From Fratercula arctica (taxonomy: Eukaryota; Chordata; Aves; Charadriiformes; Alcidae), in NCBI GenBank assembly GCA_947846985.1, contig CANTUZ010000008.1, forward strand, positions 25,997,352 to 26,061,351: a stretch of 64,000 nt of DNA. The letters are read 5' to 3'. The position numbers were made by a program, and so were the translations under genes. Each line of letters opens with the position of its first letter. Within the stretch, counting starts at the first letter, position 1. Under the pieces are notes generated by a model that worked only from the letters and a program-made list of their open reading frames with translations, was not told where the DNA came from and searched no databases. Of the stretch, positions 1 through 13,900 are shown piece after piece.

Positions 1-1742
1 TCCAGAGTTTAGTTCTCAAAATGAATCTGGTTTTGATTAATGAGACTTGCTTCTACTTACGCAAATCATAAACAAGATTTTTTTTAAATGCAAATTTTAT
101 CTGAATTTTTGTATTGGGATGCACCTGCTCTAATTTTTAAACCCAATGACTGTTTATGGAGTAAGATGTATGTGACTAGCCTTAGCTGACCTCTTGTTGA
201 GTTGAAACAAGAAGTTAATAGTCTACGCTGAACTTCTGTTATCACAGAACAAAACTGATACTGTATTTGAATTTACTGTTTAAACATGCTTTTTAAATGT
301 TTCCTATCCCACTGCCTCAAGTCCTGATATGCTTCTGACTGCAAAGCTATTCATAAGTTAAGAAGTGACAAACCTAACTTCTCTGATGTATTTTAATTTG
401 GACCCATTTTCATGCATTATGACCTCTAATTTCATGACTGCTTGTCATTTTGGTTTTTTTTTCTTTCCCCCCCACCTTGCAAAATCCCCTTTTGACTCCA
501 CACTCAGAAAAAGGGCAGCTCATACCCGAGCGGCAATTCTGTTTTCTTTCCCTCTCACTGTACAACCCTTACTTCCCAACACTCCACTCAGATTCTACTT
601 AGAAGGCTAGTTAGTTCTTTTCTTTGGGTTTTCTGTAATGCTCCGTCCTCCTTTGTGTAACCGGGAACTTTCTGAACAGGACTGAACTTATTTTCCTGTT
701 GTCTCTGTAAAGTGAGGATGGATTATTCTCATTTTAGAGAACTGAGGTACAAAATGCAGGTGCTTAAGCTGAGAACCTAGAAACACTTTTTTCAAAGTAG
801 GTGGTCTTATGTAATACTTCATATGTTTAAAACACAGTTGCCATTTTAGATGCGTCTCTGACAATCTCTTGATTTGCAACTCCAGTTGATTGGACTAGGA
901 TGTATTGAGTTTGGCACCCGGAAAATAAGAATTCCAGGTAGTAACTGCTCATGCAAACTTGGCTTAGGTAACTTCATGAAGTATCATGTAATGACTGTTT
1001 GGCAAAAGCAAGAATACAAGCACTAGTCTGTTTACTTTTCAGAGTAGCATTTCAGGTTGAAACCAGCTTATCTTTTGGTTTCTGCAGAAATGAGGCAGCA
1101 TCAGGTGATGGCATCATATCACATTTCCTGATGTGTCACCAAAGTATGTATAGTCTGTACTGAAGCAGGGATCCTGGGAGAAACTATCGTGTGGTCATAT
1201 CATTAATATATCAAAAAGCATATACGAGAGAAGGGTGAAATAAGGCTGCATCAGCAGGAAGTGCTGGTATTAAGACTTGCATGTGCTAGAGTTTGCAGCT
1301 TTAAAATGTACTTTTGATAGATATGTGTGGTTTTCTAAAGCTTAAAAAAATCCCCACACAAAACAAACTCAAATTGAAAAAAACAGTCATTCTGTGGCTT
1401 TGCCATTTAAGCAGATGCAAAATACTGAGATTGTTTTCCAGACCTCTTCCTCTCAAAGGAACATAAGGGGGGTGGGGGGAGGAATCAAGCGAAGACACTG
1501 ACCCACGTAAAATACTATCCCAAACTATTAAGAGGGCTTACAAACACTGTTGCTGGGATTTTTATAGTAGGAAGATTCAGACCATATTAGTTGATGCTAC
1601 TAGCATCACCTGTAACAAATGTTATGCTACAAGTTATTTTATGAAATGTTATTTCTGTAGAGACAGATTGTTGATCCTGCTATAGTTGGCTCTATTGTGC
1701 TAGAAGTATCAGTTCGTATAATCTCAACTTCTTTCTCATAAG
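1..1742 (+). other. GLS: GLS intron, 5' part cut by the window edge
   Basis: This is AT-rich intronic sequence upstream of the first GLS exon in the window. It ends in a pyrimidine tract and the acceptor cataag at 1737-1742. No other exon of the catalytic domain, no repeat family and no RNA gene was recognised in it. Confidence 0.8.
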
Positions 1743-1919
1743 CTTTGCTCAATAGAAGTAACATGTGAGTCGGCAAGTGTGATGGCAGCAACTCTGGCTA
1801 ATGGTGGCTTTTGCCCGATCACTGGTGAAAGAGTACTGAGTCCTGAAGCAGTCCGGAATACCTTGAGTTTAATGCATTCCTGTGGCATGTATGACTTCTC
1901 AGGGCAGTTTGCCTTCCAT
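1743..1919 (+). CDS. GLS: GLS exon, catalytic domain (human residues about 417-475)
   Basis: 59 codons in phase 0, from [17 protein letters not shown] to GQFAFH. The acceptor is ataag|ctttgc and the donor cat|gtaagt. It contains the tyrosine of GMYDFSG, the counterpart of human Tyr466 in the glutaminase active site, and the conserved [11 protein letters not shown] segment of the beta-lactamase-like fold. The internal Met at 1781 is not a start: the codons upstream of it are conserved. Confidence 0.96.
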
Positions 1920-4900
1920 GTAAGTAATTTTCAGATATTTATTATAGCTGACCAGGCAGATAATCTGTCCTATTGTTTTCCATGTTCCAGGGCTGGCTTG
2001 CTTCTGGGATAGGGGAGGGAGTGTTACCTGAATCGTTTAGAAATTTAGTCTCACCTAGAATTCATGGCACAACTAGGAGACTATACCGTATAGTACTTAC
2101 TGTTCTCTGATGCTTCCCGCTTGAGAATCCTTTTCATGTTGAAACATGAATACTGTCCTTCAAGAGAGGCTGTTCATGAGAGAAACAGGTTACAGATGTA
2201 ACTGGAAACAGCATAACTGAAGAAGTCCTGTTATATGGGAGTAAAGGATGGCCGAATGCCTTTGCAGACAGTTGCTTTTTCATCATTGACTCAGGCTGTT
2301 TCATGAATTGTTCTCATGTGCTGTAACAGTGGCTGTCTCACACAGCATATGTACCGTGCTTCTATTTTCCAGTAGATATGTTTCTTATATGTATTTAAAG
2401 ATGTACTGCATCTTTTTTGTGTCTTCAGCATTTTGAGTGTTTTTAGCTTTTCCCTTATTGCATACGTGTAAACCTGATTACGATACTTTGTGTGACCTAA
2501 AAGTTACTGCTTACTGAGCTATGGGGATATGTGACATGTTAATTCCTATTGAAAAAAAGGAATACCTCTGTCCAGATTGTCAATAAGTAGGTTATTGTTT
2601 GGGTTTATGGACAGACTCTTTTGTTTTCTTGGGTTTTTGTTTTTTACCTTTTCCAGTAAGGTTTTTTTTTAATGCATACAGCTTTGTACTACTCCCTTGT
2701 TGCAAACTGTTTATGACAGATACAGTTGTGTGCTACTGCTTACTTGTACTTGCTTTTTTATAATAGATTTGAATTATCTTTGTCACTCTATTATTGACTC
2801 TCTGTGTTGCTGAGAGCAAGTAAGTTGACGATCGCATACCTCGGATTGCCACAAACCGTGATTCAGGTTACTGTCTATCTAAAAAGAGATAAGTAATAAT
2901 GCTTTCACAGCTTAAAGTACTTTCCAAAGCTACATTTTATAAAAGCTGCATAATAATCAAGTAAAATGCTAGCGCATTGTGTTACAATAGTGAATAATAT
3001 TTGCAGAGGACAGTAATTCTCTGATTATTTTATAGGTTGGTCTTCCTGCAAAATCTGGAGTTGCTGGTGGGATTCTTCTGGTTGTTCCCAATGTCATGGG
3101 TTTGATGTGCTGGTCACCTCCTTTGGACAAGATGGGCAACAGCGTTAAAGGAATTCACTTTTGTCATGTAAGCAGCGTTGCTTTTAGTGTCTTGTTTTGT
3201 TGGTTTTTTTTTTTCTTTTGCAGCTGATGTTTACTGAGCTTCAGTTAGTATAGCTGAGATCTAACTGAATTAAATAGTGATTAATTGCTCTTCCATACAT
3301 AGCAAGATTCATGTGATCCAAGGGTGAACGGCCAATAAGAGATGTTTGCATTTTAGTAATAATTAACACTGTAATTCAGTGAGGATTTAGAAAACACAAT
3401 GCCAAAAACACTGGAGAAATTTATTGTGGAAAAGCTTTGAAAAGGAACACTTCACGAAGTAACAAAGGAGCTGTTTTTTCTGTATGCTGCATTAGAAGCT
3501 ATAGAGCTTTATTTATAGACTACTTTTCCTCTCCAGTCATAAAGGAAACAATTTTCAAAACATTGGAAATGCAACTCTTTTTTCGTTACAATAAAAGAAA
3601 AAAAGATTCCATGAAATATTCTGATATATTTTTTCTAAACAGATTTTTGTGAATGTCAGACCCTTTTGTTGGGGCAAGCTCTTCCTAGCTTTGTCTCTCT
3701 TGCTTTTGAAAGGGCTGTGGACGGTCTGTTGATAGCAGCGTTAGAAACAGGAGAGATTGTGTAGAGTACATTGTAATGATTAATAAAGATGCTTTGTGGG
3801 AGAGGAGAATATTAAAAAAAAAAAAAAGGTAATTAGAAATGGGGGGGGGGGAAGTCTCAAAAATGAGAATAGCAGGCTATCTAGAGCCCCATAGGAAATG
3901 TAAGATTATTGTTAATGCATCGGAAGCTGAAGGCATAACCAGGCTTTTTCTTGTTGGGTTCTTTCTTTGTGTTTTTGTTTTGTTGTGTTTTTTTTTTTTT
4001 TTTTTTAAAGTAGTGATAACAGTTAAGCTGTAGTGATACTAGTTTGGATGAACTTCAGTTCCTGGGGTGAAGACTTGTATGACTAGTCTTCGCTTAGCTT
4101 ATTGATAACAGCATGGGTTTATAGTGTGCAAGGACTTAGTTCACGTGGATGAGCAGCAGTTAAAACTTCTCATACTTTTATTTATCTAACATCTGTACAG
4201 CTGTAAAGTAAGAGTACTGAGAAGTTACTAATTGTAGTTTAGATGTTTTAAGATATTTCATATGAAATAGTCGTGTACTTGAGAATTTAAATAAAACCAC
4301 AGAACAGTAGGTAGGCGAAGGATTTACTGCATTTATTCTGTGTTGTAATGAGACCTAAAAACTGATAGATCATCATGGCATGCAAGCGATATAATGTAGT
4401 AGTCACTTTTAAAAATACAACGGCATAGCAAAGTTCTGTAATTATAACATTTCATATTGTAATTCAAAGTGAATTAAATTATGTCACACCTTTGCTTGTT
4501 TTATTCTTTTGATTGAATTTAAAAGTTATTATGTACTAGACTGGCCCAGACTATTCTTTATGTTCCTGAAGCGTTTAATACAGCTGGAGTAGAAATACAT
4601 TACAATAGATATTTTGCAGATTGCTACCTGTTTTGTACTACTTTAAAAAGGAGTTTAAAGGTGTTATTAGAACTTAATCATATCATTGTGTTATGTTCAA
4701 AAGGCCTTACCGACATTGGCACTAAATTATTAAGTATGCTTCTCTGATGACTGGCTTAAGTTACTAGGGTATGATGTAAAACATAAGTGGTAGTATTATT
4801 ACAGTCTCATATGCATTTGACTCTCATACTCAAATAATAATGCATGTTCTCTAAATGTTTGCAGGATCTGGTTTCTTTGTGCAATTTCCATAACTACGAT

Positions 4901-7900
4901 AATTTGAGACACTTTGCAAAAAAGCTTGATCCTCGCAGAGAAGGTGGTGATCAGCGGGTAAGTTAATGTGTGTGTTTAGTGAGTATCGCTTGTAGACATC
5001 AAGTTCTTCTCTAAAAGCAAAACTGCTCAATGACATGTATTGCATCAAAGCTTTCAAATAAAGTTGTTAGCTTACATTATTAGTGGACACTTACCTGGGT
5101 GGACCACACTATCACAGGGTTTTGTATAGTAGAATTTCATATTGTAGTTCCATTTCATGCAGTTCATCTCCCTTGCTAGAGTAAATATACGGTATCTGAT
5201 GAAAGTTGCAAGGAGTTTTACTGTTCTGGTTGCCTTTAATAAAGATTTGACCAGCTGGTGGGCTCAGCCTCTCTGTTCTGTGCTACAATGCATGAGATGT
5301 ATGTTGAGCATTTTTTCACAGTGCTATCTCTGAGACCACATGACTTGCTGCGAGTTGCACAGGCAGTGAATTCAGGTATTATATTGCTGTAGACGAGTGC
5401 CTGTTACTAAGGAAGTGGTATAAGCAATCTCTGGGAATGAACTGAATCCACTCCAGCTACATGTACACAAGATAAAAGTGTGAGGGTGCTTGAGATAAGG
5501 AAAACCTCTTTACTTTTATTAAGATTAGTGTTTTAACTAAGGCATGAAGATTTCAATAGGAGAAGATACAGTAGAGTGATTTTTAAAGTGCTTCTATTTG
5601 CATGTATACATCTAAAAAATACCCAATTTGGAATTTGAATTTTTTATAACTGGAAAAGCCAAAATAACAGTTTATGTGAAGAAGTGAAAAACTTTGAGTC
5701 TGTTAGGATTGACTGCAAGTATAGATAATTCTTTTTTCTTCAAATACACTAATAAATAATGTATGTTGCTTGAACAACTAGCATTCCTTTGGACCAATGG
5801 ACTATGAGAATCTCCAGCAAGAACTTGCTTTAAAAGAAACAGTATGGAAAAAAGTGTCACCTGAATCAAACGAGGACATCTCCAGAACCGTAGTGTATAG
5901 AATGGAAGGTCGGGGAGAGCAAAACTAAATGAATGGGTTCTAGTTTCATTAAATTCTTCATTTTACAAACCCTCAAGCATCTCTAGATTTAACTTTGATT
6001 TGAATATTGTTTGCCTGGTGTTTCATTTATATATACGTTTTGTGTAAATTCTGTATGCTATACCAAAAAGACTGTCAAAGTTCAAGGGGGAGGGGAAAGC
6101 AAACAACAGAACCCCAAACTGTTAACTGACTTTTGTAGTTACTTAAAACACGTTTACTTCAAAAAAAGAAAAAGGTAAATCTGAATGTTTTCAAAGATAT
6201 ACCACTTTTGTGTATATCTGTTTATTTTTGTTTTATCTGAGAATTTTAAGTAAATTAACTTGAGAGCTAAGCAAGAACTTAGACGTGTCATCTGATCAGG
6301 GTCAGCATGTAAAGACAGAAGCATTTTAACTAAAATATAAAGTAAAATGGTGTGAGCAAAATACAGCAAATTCATCAATTTCTAAATAATTCTATACTAG
6401 ATGGAGATAGGTTCTGAGTCATGTTATTACTGTATCTTTTTTTTTTTTTTAATATAAGCTTTCAAATTGCTTCAAACAGAAATGGATCCTTTGGATATGC
6501 CACGCTAGTGAAGATTAGATATATTTTTTGATCAGGCCTTTAGTAATGATTAATGCTAACATTTAAATAAAAAGACCAAAAATGGCTGGGGAGGACAGGG
6601 AGAAGGGGGGGATGGGGGAGAACCTGCCTTGGCTGCAAGCTAACTAATTCAGCAGAAAGATTTCTTACCAAACTATTTGGAGCGTCTTGCTAGCTGCTTG
6701 TACTGCCAGCTGGTAGTTGTGACTCAGAAGTCTGCCTTAGGAATCATGCTGGCCTCCACCCCAGAGAGGAATCTGAGCAATCCTGGGTTTAGAGAGGGAA
6801 CCAACCAAGTAGGAAGCAGAAAATACATTCAGGGTAAAGGAGGTAGGTAGATATTATTAAAACCATTTACAGTTAACTTATTTTTTTCAACCGCTAATGC
6901 GCGTGCATGTTCGTATATAAGACCAGAGGTTTCATTTACTTACACATTTTTTGAATTTTTTAAAAAGTTGTCATTAATTGCTACTTATTTTTGAAATGAT
7001 AGTGAGATTGCACCTCTGTCAGCTTGCTAAGGAACAGGATTTGCATTCTTCTACAGGCAACTGCATGTGTTCCTCTGCATAATTTGATAATTTTGAGTGT
7101 CTCGAGTAGAGTGTATCTTGAAATGGTTTGTGTAAGCTTCCAATAGGCTCAGTAGGCAATGCTGGACAGAAGGCAGGCTTGTTAAATTCTTGATACTTGC
7201 AGATTAGGTTCTTAATGATGCTAAAAATCTTAGAAAATTATTCTATTTTTATAAAGTTTTCCCCTTTAAAAGCTTGTAGCTAATTTGATATATCCCACCC
7301 CTGGTACACATCATGCAGAGACATGTTTATAAAACTGTTGAAAACTTGTCCAAGTAATGATAAATGGTAATAGCTGGGTGAGTATTTTAAGAGACAATGA
7401 CAGATAATTCCTTAGTAACACCCCTACCCCTTCTCCCTGCCCCCTCCCCCAATCCCTCTCCTTTTAGTTTATCTCAAACTCCAAAATGCATTCGTATGTG
7501 ATTTTTGCATAAGGGGAGAGTTAGGTTTTTCCTGCCCCTTGGTGTCCCATCTGGATGTTTGTTAGTTAAGGAAGATATATAAAGCAAAGCTGATGTTCTC
7601 TGAGTAAGCAAGCTGTTCTTAATTACTCTGTTTAGGTATTGTTAGTTTTGCATAAACATTTGAAATAAGCTCTGACTAAACCGTGAATAATCTTCATCTA
7701 GCAGCGTATTGTAAAAGGATGGGCTTCCTGTCTTTGAAGCCTAGGATTAGAATGTTTAAGCAAAGCGATACAGAACATCAGTTTTCAGTGAATTTGAAGT
7801 CCGACTGGGATGAAGAGGTAAATCTCTGGTGCAGGTGGCAGTAATGAGTGTCAGTCATAAATTGCTGAATAATAGCAGTTTTATAATCTTATCACTGATG

Positions 7901-10900
7901 ATAAGGTTAGTTTTGTCAGTGCTTACTTTGGAAAATAAAGTAAAAGAAGTAAAGGCAAAATCCATCTCACCCGTTTGAGGATTTTACAGTAAACTAGTAG
8001 TTACAGAGACATAACAAGTATTCAGATCCTGCAAAACTACATGTCTTTATGTGAAATACCGTCAATTGCAAGAGGGGACATAATGTGTCTGTGCTGCTAA
8101 TGACAAGTATTTACAGTGATGACATGTTGTTGATTTAATTAAAAAAGGAAAATGTATGATGCAGGATTTGCTTGACCTAATTCTACATGCATTTTCTGAT
8201 TTTTTTAGTACCATTTGAAGCTAATTCTAAAAAGGTGGTTGACGATGGAAAATTGTTCCATCTGGGTTTCAGCTTGAAAATAAAAAGCTTTACTGTGTGT
8301 GTTTGTCAATTCCATACAAAACTTATGGTAGAGGCAAGTCCTGCATGGGGAAAATGTAAAATTAAGGAAAGTACTAGATCGTTAATATGCCTAATAAGAA
8401 TATTTAGGGTACAGCTTACACAATCCTTACTTTAGATAGATATATTACAGTTCTGTAATATATGCTTTTGAAGCCTGTCTCAGAATTTAAGCCAGCCTCT
8501 AGTTAGGAGGGGTCAGGAGGAAATTCCTTTGGAAAAATTATTTTGTAACTTGGCTACACCCAACATGTTCTTGTTCTGGCCTGCCGTGCCTGCCCATGGC
8601 TCTTGCTCAGGGCAGGGTACCCAGGCGGCGGGGGCCGTAGATCTGCCAGGAGGACTCACCCTTGCCCGCACTGTGTTCGGTGAGCGGGTCTGAACGAATG
8701 CGCGGATAGAGGCTAGGCATTGGATGTTTCAAGTCTGCAACGGTTTTAGTGTTCACCTGTGCTACAGTAATAGCAATTCTTGATATTCAAGCATTTTAGC
8801 TGTTTGTTTGTTTTTCTTTGTCAGCATCATTAACATTTCATTAGAAATGTAAATGCTTTTTTAAATTTTATTTTAGCATTTGTGTTGTACTTTTTGGCTC
8901 AGTTGTTAAGTTACCTGTCTCGTGTTCCATTTCTCATTTGCATTGTATGTTATTTATGTATCTTGATTTCCAGCATGCTTATTTTTGTATTGTTTAATAA
9001 ATTTATTTTAAGCTGATTTTTATTGTATTTTTTTTCTCTCAATGGAGAACAGATTTGTTTCAAATATGTTTTTGAGACTGAAGTGAGATAGTGAGCACTC
9101 CGTTCTAAAAAAAGATAAATTTCTGGAAGAGTAGGTGGAATAAGCAGATTTAGTTAAACCAGTCTTTGAAAACCTTCCTAAGATTTCTTAAACATTTTGT
9201 ACAATAATTATTTTTCTCTTTGAACTGTTAGAAAGTTGAAAGCAAAAATCAAAGTAGCAAAACTTTCTCACAGTGACTTATCTAATAAAAATGTCGTGGT
9301 GCAGTAGGTTATTAACGTCACTGTGTATTTGTGTGGTTTTGAAGATACTAATTCATTCAGGTGGAAAATATGTGGGTAATGGTAGCAGTGACAGGGCAGT
9401 AACTGTTGATCCTGAGCATTATGAAGTGAAAAATACAGCTTGTAGTAAATTTTGCGCAGCAAGGAAGGTGGTCCAAACCCCGCATCCATGTATTAGCAGC
9501 GGTGGGATCTCAACAACAGTTAGTTGACTCTGGGTTCCTGGCAAAGCACTTGCCCTTTGTCACAGGCTTACTTTTTTCCCCCTGAAAATTTATTTGAGAT
9601 ACTAAATAGTAGATGTATTTATAATGTGATGATTCTGAGACAAGATTTTATCACTAGAGACGTACCCATACAGAGGATGGCTGTAATTATGAATTTAACT
9701 TTTCTGTAGGTTGATTTATAAACTGCAGTTACTTGTACTATGTTTTCAAAATTATCTGTATGTTCATTATGCATATCACATATCAAAAGAGTTTATTCTC
9801 TAAAAGTCATAACGATGAGGAAAGGCAGAAGAGTAGATACAAAGAGAGAACCGTGGGCGATTTACTGTAGAATTACTTTGACTCTTTTATTTTGGTTTTC
9901 ATTGTGCATTTATGTCAGAAGACCAGTGGGTGGGTAGACAAACAGGCAATGGAGTCAGAAGAGGGTGGGTGGGAGGCGGGGGGGATAGAGTATGGTGGTT
10001 TTTTCATTGTTCTTATTTCTCTCGGTCTTGATACATACATGTCATTGATGCACAGTAGTTAGCTATAAGCAAAGTAGTTAATTATGAGCTTCATGGTCTA
10101 TATATAATGTTTTAGTATCCCAAACACTGTTTGTAAAGTTTTATTGGTTTTAGGTTTTGGGGTTTTTTTAGCTTTGTTTCAATATTTCTGTAGTTTTCTG
10201 GTGGGAGTTCAGAAGCAGTTATTCCAGTGAAAGAAGAATAGACTTTTTTCAGCTGAGTTCTTACTGGCATGACTAAACGCACCTAATAATTTATCTTCAA
10301 TGCAGAGTCTCCTCCAGGACTTTGAATGTCACAAATCTCTATAGTAGTTGCAGGGATGGCAAGAGGCTTTAAATCAGGTAGAAATCTAACTAAAACTTAA
10401 TTATCGTAATTATTTTTTTTTATTGTGCTAGTACCTTGTCTGTTTTTCTTGTCCTGTCTAGAAAACGCATGACTAAGTAGTGTGTGTAACGACATGCTTG
10501 TAAAGGATGGATCATGCACCGTCCTATTTTCCTTCAGGAATTTATGTCCTGGTGTGTTGAATAGTTTGTTGCAGTCTAAATAATTAAACTACCTACTTTG
10601 AATCCAGTATATCTTCTAAGTTAGCATTTGTTCCTTCTAGAGAATATTGTGTGCAAAACAGAAATGCCCTGTTTCCTTTTGGTTTTCATGGAAGTAGAAG
10701 TTAATTTTATTATTGGCGTCTAACGCTGCTTTATGCAGCCTTTTGATACCACTTGAACACTGAGCTCTTACAAGTTTTTGCAAGACTTAAGAGTGGCACA
10801 GCTCTGCACATAGTGCAGTTACTTCTCAAAATGCACATGCGTTTCTTCTGCATGTAGCTGGCCTTACAAAATGGTTACATCTGAAGCTGCAGTTTAACTA

Positions 10901-13900
10901 AATAAAGCCCTACAGTAGAGTTCAGGCTGGCAGAAGTGTGGTGGTGGCAAGGTATTTCTTTTGCACCAGTTTAAATAGTTTACACAATTTAATTTAGGTA
11001 AGGAAGCTGAGGTGGATGCATGACCTATAGTAAGGGTGTGCGAGTTGACTGGACCCTGCGGATTTTTAAAAAAGGAAAGACAGGCATGTTCATACATTGG
11101 GATAATCATAGAGACTTTGGCACCTCAGCACTAAGGCTGATGAGGAAACAGAATTAAAGGAAGGACAACAGGGAAAGAAAAGAATTTTAGAACGCTTTTC
11201 TGCATTCAAAAATGTTCCAGCCAGCCATACTTTCATGTATTTCATTTATGCAGCGGGCATGCGGGGGAGCATATCTGTTCTAAGGTAACGTTTCCAGTTT
11301 TACCTGCTGCTCTGCTCTGATTTTGCTCTAGCTGGCACATAGCCGGTGCCTTCTGAAGTGTTGTCTGTGTACCTTCCTGATACCAGTTATGTTTGCAAAA
11401 GGCAAAAGCTGTCTTCTGCGTGTCTTTTCTCCAGATTTCCTCGGACACTTTTATCTGATCAGTTACAGCAGATCATCTCTGGTTAAGTAGCAGTATTTTG
11501 TGAGTTACGGACAGTTCGTAGGGCTTCTCCTGTTAGAGATCAGTGTACACTAATTATTATTTGGTCAGACTTGGAATGAGGTGTGACTTCCCCCCTCCGT
11601 ACTTGCACTTCCGTTAATCTGTTTGGCATCATGATTTTTCAGTGAAATTGCTTGAATTTGATTCTTATTTTTACATTGCTGAGTATTCTGGAAACTTGAA
11701 GTGATTGTTTTGATAATACAGTCAACAAATATATGTTACTTTCTTTGGAAGGTTCTTTAATAGCTAAGTGCTCTTGTTAAGTAGGCTTTTCATTTGAGTT
11801 GCCAAATAGCTGGTGTACAGGATTTGTTATTCCAGAATTCTTGTGCACACTGTAAATTGGGAATTTATCTTCATACTGTATCTTAAATCAGGTCAACTTT
11901 GCATAGCTGGGTGCGATCGTCATAACCCATTTGTATGAAGTGCAGGAGATTTTAGTGACTGTAAGCAACCTACGAGTGAAACCATAAGGTCCCAGAGCTT
12001 GGAAAGGATCTCCGGAGATCATCTAGTCCAACCTCCTGCTCAAGGCAGGATCTAACATCAGTTAGATCACGTTGCTCAGGTACTTTGCCGGTCAAGTGCT
12101 GAAAACCTCCAGGAATGTGGTTTCTGTAACCTCACTGGGTAACCTGTCCCAGTGCTCTACCACTTCCATCATGAAGAATTTTTTCCTAACTTTCAGTGGA
12201 AATTCTCCCTCTCTGCAGCTTGTGATGGCAGCTCCTGTCTTAGCACTGTATGTGGTGACCTCTCCATCATGTGGAAATTTGTTGGCCTTTAGGAGTTCTA
12301 GAACTGGTGTAGTGATCAAATGGCTTTCTACCAGCAGTAACATTTTCATCTCCTGCTGTATTTTCTTGCTGGATTCTAATGAATTTTAAAAATTGTATCA
12401 CTGAAAATAATGTAGGGATTTTAAAATTCTGCATTCCCTTTATTTTTCTATTAAGGCTAAGAGGCTAAAAGCAAACGTGGATGTATGTTATTTGCCGAGG
12501 GACAGCGTGTTACTATTAGGACCCCTTGTGATCAGAGCAGTTGTTATCAGAACAATGAACTGAGAACACAAGTGGAGTGATAGGAAGAGATAATATTGCT
12601 TGCTTCCTGTTGATGTCATTCACTAGTCCAGCTTTTTCCTTGAGGCAGGCAACTTTATTGTTTGTTCAGGAATTACTCATTCAATACCAATTTTTTTTGG
12701 ACTGGTAGATCTGGTTTTGGTTATATCTGTAGCTTTGGCTTTCTGTACGGTAAGTGCATTTCACACTTCATTTAAAGGACTTGTCTTTTAAACTTCTCCA
12801 ACCTGTAATTGTTTCAAGACAGCTAATTAAAATGTAATCCTGATCAGAGAATAAACTGTTCTGATCAAATGTGTTTAAAAAAACCCAAAACAATAAAACC
12901 CACCTGCGCCATTGCAGAAAAGGATTAAGAATTATGGTTGAGGAAATGGAGAAGCAGTCATAGGAGAAGAGGCTAAAACAGCTGAGGACATTTTGCCCCA
13001 TATATCAAAGGCTGATGGGGAATAATATGACTGTTCCCAGGGTTTGGACATAAAACCATGGAGGCAGAAGATCTGTTTAAGCTAAATATTTCTGATGGAA
13101 GAAAAGTGAGTACTGAATAAATACTCTGAAAATTAGAAGAAGGTTTCTAGAACCTTGTTCCTAATAGTTCAGAAACAATGATTCCAACAAGAGTAGAGTG
13201 CAAATTTCTGGTAAGGTTCCATCTGTTCCACTTTAAGCCTGTAGGGTGTAGTCAGTCTTTTGCTTGTGAAGTTTCGCTAAGTATTTTTTGAGAACACCTT
13301 CCTTTATTTTGGATGGGGCTTTGAGCAACCTGGTCTAGTGGGAGGTGTCCCTGCCCATGGCAGGGGGGTTGGAGCTAGATGATCTCTAAGGTCCCTTCCA
13401 ACTCTAACCATTCTATGATTTTGGGAATAATTCCTGCTCTGAGTCCTGTAGTTAAGAGTAAACTGTTGTCCATACATTGTGAAGTACCTACAACCCAGGA
13501 AGCGCGAGCATTACTCTACTCGGAAAGCGGGAGCATTACTCAGTTGTGTGGATATCAGTCGCCAATAGGTCCTTGAAAGGGCAGACGTTCTTTTGTCCTG
13601 TCTGCTTAATACAGCTAGCGTCACTAAAGCATCCATCAGCATTCCGCTTTATTCGTGTGACTATCGTTGATCCCAGTCCTTTGGTCCCAAATCTTGCAGT
13701 GTTAGTAATGTCTGTATCCACTACTTCAAAGGCTCTTGTTTTTTTTCCCCGACATCAGGGTCAACTGGTCAGTGTTCATTCCCCTTGTTAAGATTTCTGT
13801 ATACGTTCTCTATGCTTTTGTTGCAGAAGTGTTTGCAGGATTTAGTCTATGAAAAGACTGAGCAGGAATAGCAAAACCCATATCATGAGATGATGACGAC

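Noticed and set aside
12072..12389. 105-codon open frame on the plus strand
   Set aside because: It lies inside an antisense CR1 fragment and is not a gene.
12950..13270. Possible older CR1 extending upstream of the 13311 copy
   Set aside because: Phrases such as aattagaagaaggtttct recall CR1, but divergence is too great to assert without a consensus alignment.
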